From Taenia hydatigena (lineage: Eukaryota > Platyhelminthes > Cestoda > Cyclophyllidea > Taeniidae): 64,000 nucleotides of DNA. The stretch lies in contig JADWOT020000010.1 in assembly GCA_036345935.2 (NCBI GenBank), forward strand, positions 5,345,417 to 5,409,416, read 5' to 3'. This document shows positions 60,221 through 64,000 of the stretch, piece after piece; positions within the stretch are counted from its first letter, which is position 1, and every line of letters starts with the position of its first letter. The notes beneath the pieces are model-generated. The model ran no database searches. It was not told the DNA's origin and worked only from the letters and a program-made list of their open reading frames with translations. Position numbers and translations under genes: made by a program.

Positions 60221-62035
60221 TTCTTCTGAATTTTAGTGACCAGACATCATTTGCCACCGCCGTAGCACCGATCTCGTGAGCGGATCTCACTCGTGGTACT
60301 TAAATTGCATATTTTTTACTTTGCATAAACAAAATTCCCTGTGCATTTAAATATGAGGTTGCATTGTTAAGAACTAATACACCAAACTCGAATACGCAAA
60401 ATGTCTCCACATCCACTAATTAAAAAGCTAAATGGACCAGAGATGAGTTAGTATTAAGATTATTTTTCATGATCTCTACATCGTGTCATTAATTGGGCTT
60501 CGTACATCTTTTCTCGTATGTTCTGTGCCCCGTTAGGCATGCAGTCTAGGGCTGGGTTCTGCCAAAACAAGATTGAACATTTTCGTAGAAGCGGCAGTAT
60601 CTTCACATGGTCAGAAATGCTTCGCTTTTGCCGTTTTACCACAATGAGGATGTCCTGCTTTCGGACTTACAAGGCATTCCTTTCAGCGGCGAATCATGAC
60701 ACTTGTTGATCTGAGTGACGCATCTGCTTAAATAGGGGTATAATATCTACAGGGGAAGGGAAATTGAGGAAGCAGCATGTGGGTAATGACACAATTGACA
60801 AACCGTGTGTGGCCATATGATAAGTCCTGCATGTGACAGGCTCAGCATGGATGTGCAAATTATGTGCGACCTAGCAGAGGAGACACTTTTCCAGTCGTCT
60901 CTTATCGAGGAATCCATCTTACCTCTATGCTACGTGTGTGTGCCTGCGCCTACGATTGACTGATTCCTCATTAAAGAATGAGGTTTATGATTGGCCGGAA
61001 AAATGGCAACTTTTTTATGCGGAGAGGACCATCTATTTTGGTTTTGAGTGCTTGTTTGAATAGTCAAACTCGTCGTTCGTGCGTAAGGAGTCAGATTCAG
61101 AGTCCAATTTTTTCACACCGTGGGACATCCGACTCTGTGCACCCAACTCAAGTCTTTCGGTGTCATCAGATGGTCTTGAGAAATAACTGGCAGCGTCTTC
61201 ACGAGCGGATCGTCTTACGTTAAAGAGACGTCGCTCTTCATCAAAGAAAATTAACCTATAATTTACTCGCGTCTCGGCTGTTTGGTACCGATCGTATGCA
61301 AAAGTGGGAACTTGACAATTGCGTTATGAGAATGTCAGTTCTACACGAGCCGCTGATTTCTGGGATCAATTGCACAATGGCTTGTATTGCAGGAGGGACA
61401 TGGTCACCTATGGGATGAATACCACGAATAAGCACTAAAGGTTTGGCCAGATTCAGATCCTCAAATTGCAATGCAAAATGAATATAACCCGCTTTGGTGA
61501 CAGGAGCCTTCCAAACCTTTGAAAACATAAAGAGTAGTGTTCCCTGATCGCCTCGCTCTGTTTACCGCTTCCAAGGTTAATTCGCATTAATATACAATTG
61601 CGTTTGTAGGACCTTCACATCGAAAGATTATTCTAGCTAAAAAAGCGGCAAGTTTTGTCAACAGGTGGGGCATCTGCTGATGTAGCAAGCAAAAAACCAA
61701 TAAAGATATTCGATGAACTTCAAAAATATTAAGAAAGAAAAAATACAATATCTATGGCCTGGAGCTAAGGCTGGTGGTGCGCTTTGGCTACTGGTAGGTG
61801 TGGTTTTGCCAACTTCACCTTGTCAATTCCTACCCAACAGCCTTGCTTCTACAGACTGAAGAAATTGCAAATGAAACAATCCACGGCAGTTAATGCACTA
61901 CAGTCGCTAATTTGTCAACACAACAGTCGGTAAAGAGCAACTAAAGCCACTACAGCGCCAAAGGCAGTTGGCGGTACACTTAATCCTGCTTGACTCATGT
62001 CGCCTTTAGTTTCGTAACGTTCGTAACGGTCAGCA
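60221..62035. other. no recognisable gene
   Basis: Frames at 60978-61223 and 61256-61528 minus (90 codons) have no recognised motif. Nothing else was identified. Confidence 0.35.
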
Positions 62036-64000
62036 GATGGTCGGGTGTGAGCGATTCCATGGGGCCTATTACAGCAGCCTCGAAGAATGGCGAAGCGTCC
62101 ATGTAATGGTTATGTAGTCGTATCCACCGGGTCTATTTCCTGTGCATTTAGCGAATAGTACTTTGTTACTTGGCAGCAGGCCCATAGACCGCGACATCCA
62201 CGAACAGGGCGCAATGCAACCTAAACGGTAGCTATTCATTAAAATACTCGTGGTTAATTTAAGTAGCAAGGATTTTACGCATTGGCTCTTCCGACTCCGA
62301 CATCACGTCCTCACTAAATCTGGCAAAATGCAAAAGTATACAGCTGCTTGTTAAGAACCGCACACAATGCGAAAAGAAGGCGCAAATTAGAGTGTGTTGG
62401 ATCCTTTGGAAAACGGATGCTTTAGGTGTGTTTGGAATAAAAGTAGGTAATGGTTATGGGAAGATAGCTGACAGAGGCGCCTACCAAACCATACCGATCA
62501 GTTAATGCGCTAACAGTGGCGAGTGGAGAATGGATAAAAGCTTCCACTTGCAACTTGGAATATTATTGCCGAGACGTGTCTCGTAAAGCCTTTTAATGAG
62601 CCCATTTTTATTGAAAAGTTTTGCAAGCTTGGGTGACATCAAAGTCTAAAAATGAATAAATAGAAGTGGACTGCGGAAATTAAAGATAATCAATTTAATA
62701 GAGGATACCAGAATCTACCAGTCTAGGTGTCAGACTTAATGGGAATGTTATTGGTAAAATAATTTGCGTCGTGAGAGAGAGGAAGTGCATTAACTGCTGT
62801 GTGGTCCAGTCAGCACGAAGTCTAATCACAGCACACTTCACACTCCTTCGTACGAGGAGCAGAAAAAAAGCCAGCAGAATGATGACGACATGTAAAGACA
62901 AGTAGCCATACCAGGGGGAGTAGTTGTGTGCGTTGTCTGGGTGAGCCAAATTCAAAAGAGATAGCAAAAATTATTGATCCGAAAAAGAAATGTTCCTCAA
63001 CCTTGAGTTGCAGCATTACAAAAACTCGATAAATCATGTTGACTGCAACGGGATCGAGGGACTGGGCCATCTGCGTCATTCTATCACTCAAGCGATTTTT
63101 CAAACATTAAGGAATTGGGATTTTTAAGCAAATTTTGTTCACCTGTGGGAATCATCTCTCGATATTTTACTGCTTTATCAAGATACGATAATTCAAATGG
63201 TGATAATATGTTGGTTTGCATGAAAGTGAACCGCCTCTGCATGGACCTGGTGACCATGTGTATGCTTGTGTCCATCTTGCTAAGTTCTCATCACAGGTGA
63301 TCGGGTGGCACTAGCAAAAAGATACGTGATCGCAGGATATTTTTAATTATCGGAGAGCGTTAAAGATCAGATCGGACAGTCTTCCGTTGCCATACAACTT
63401 AATTGAACTTGGTCTTACAGTAATGAATGTCACACAGCCTATTCTTACGTCCCATAGGCCAATCTGGGAGGATCGGTGAGGACTACGACACACGCAAACA
63501 TCCAAGAATTAGGTGCAAGAAGAAAAAAAGTTTAAAGAATATTAGGGTAGGAAGGCAGTCTGTGCTCCTCGACACATTGTACAGCATCCAAATATGCAGC
63601 TACACTAACTGCTTGATACCAACAGCTCGAGTTTTTCAGACTATAGTCTGATTATAGTCTGGGTCACTGAAAGTGCGAGGAAAGATATACAGAGCCCAAT
63701 AAATGACACTGTGCAGAGACCATGACTCATGGGCATGTCTTACGGTATGTGAGTATAGGTAATCGTAATAACTTCTCAAGAGTCCATGCGATAGTATGTT
63801 TTGCGTTTAAATCCACATGTGATGCGTTGGAGCTTTCGACAACTAACAAATCTGCGAACGCTAGTGGGCGACTGTCAGTAAGAAGAGTTTATTGACGATG
63901 CCTGGCCATCTTGATATTCTGTAGACGCTGATGTATTTAACTTTATGAATAGCCGGTTCAAGAACATTTCGTGTGTCTGACTTTGCTGCACTAGTTCTTC
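62036..64000 (+). repeat. ~2-kb segmental duplication, copy B (runs off the window)
   Basis: Collinear with 30632-32676. It lacks a few short stretches present in copy A (for example near 31.73-31.79 kb). The match continues to the last base of the window, where copy A is still about 170 bp short of C2H2 copy A. Confidence 0.85.

Noticed and set aside
1..64000. tRNA, rRNA, CRISPR, bacterial operons
   Set aside because: No T-loop and acceptor pairing, rRNA-like blocks, spaced direct repeats or closely packed long frames were found.

Overview
The window is animal nuclear DNA, gene-poor and repeat-rich. A paired-class homeodomain, C2H2 zinc-finger exons split by short introns (about 74-141 nt), TATA boxes with AATAAA signals, and Ty3/gypsy retrotransposon relics all point to an invertebrate metazoan. 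A flatworm would fit, but nothing here fixes the lineage. No bacterial, plastid or viral-genome features were seen, and no tRNA, rRNA or CRISPR array was recognised.

Left part (1-17.5 kb). A decayed ~50-bp minisatellite fills about 0.4-1.6 kb. A GC-rich fold-back lies at 6.85 kb. Three of four copies of a small tryptophan-rich gene family lie between 8.4 and 12.1 kb: copy 2 is intact on the minus strand, copies 1 and 3 are broken. Their downstream DNA is duplicated with them. A heavily mutated Ty3/gypsy reverse transcriptase follows at 12.9-13.7 kb.

Middle (17.5-30.5 kb). A two-exon K50 paired-like homeobox gene is on the minus strand at 17.6-18.0 kb; it is the most convincing ordinary protein gene here. 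A gag plus aspartic-protease fragment of an LTR retroelement, GC-richer than its surroundings, is at 20.4-21.55 kb. The fourth and best-preserved copy of the tryptophan-rich gene is at 29.9-30.1 kb.

Right part (30.6-64 kb). This is a mosaic of old segmental duplications. A ~2-kb block at 30.6-32.7 kb recurs at 62.0-64.0 kb, with an inverted fragment at 36.3 kb. Five copies or fragments of one C2H2 zinc-finger gene are scattered at 32.8-34.4 (+), 46.7-47.0 (+), 53.5-53.8 (+), 57.1-58.3 (-) and 59.05-60.2 kb (-). Intron positions and phases agree among copies, but each copy carries at least one apparent lesion. Copy A has a tandemly duplicated last exon. A TA-rich microsatellite separates the two minus-strand copies. 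From 47.6 to 55.6 kb there is no open frame of 60 codons or more.

The strongest candidate for something undescribed is the tryptophan-rich family: 53- and 69-residue predicted proteins with 15 Trp each, a shared TATA promoter, a conserved start position, a common C-terminus ending in WW, and a poly(A) signal. Identity levels are judged by eye throughout.
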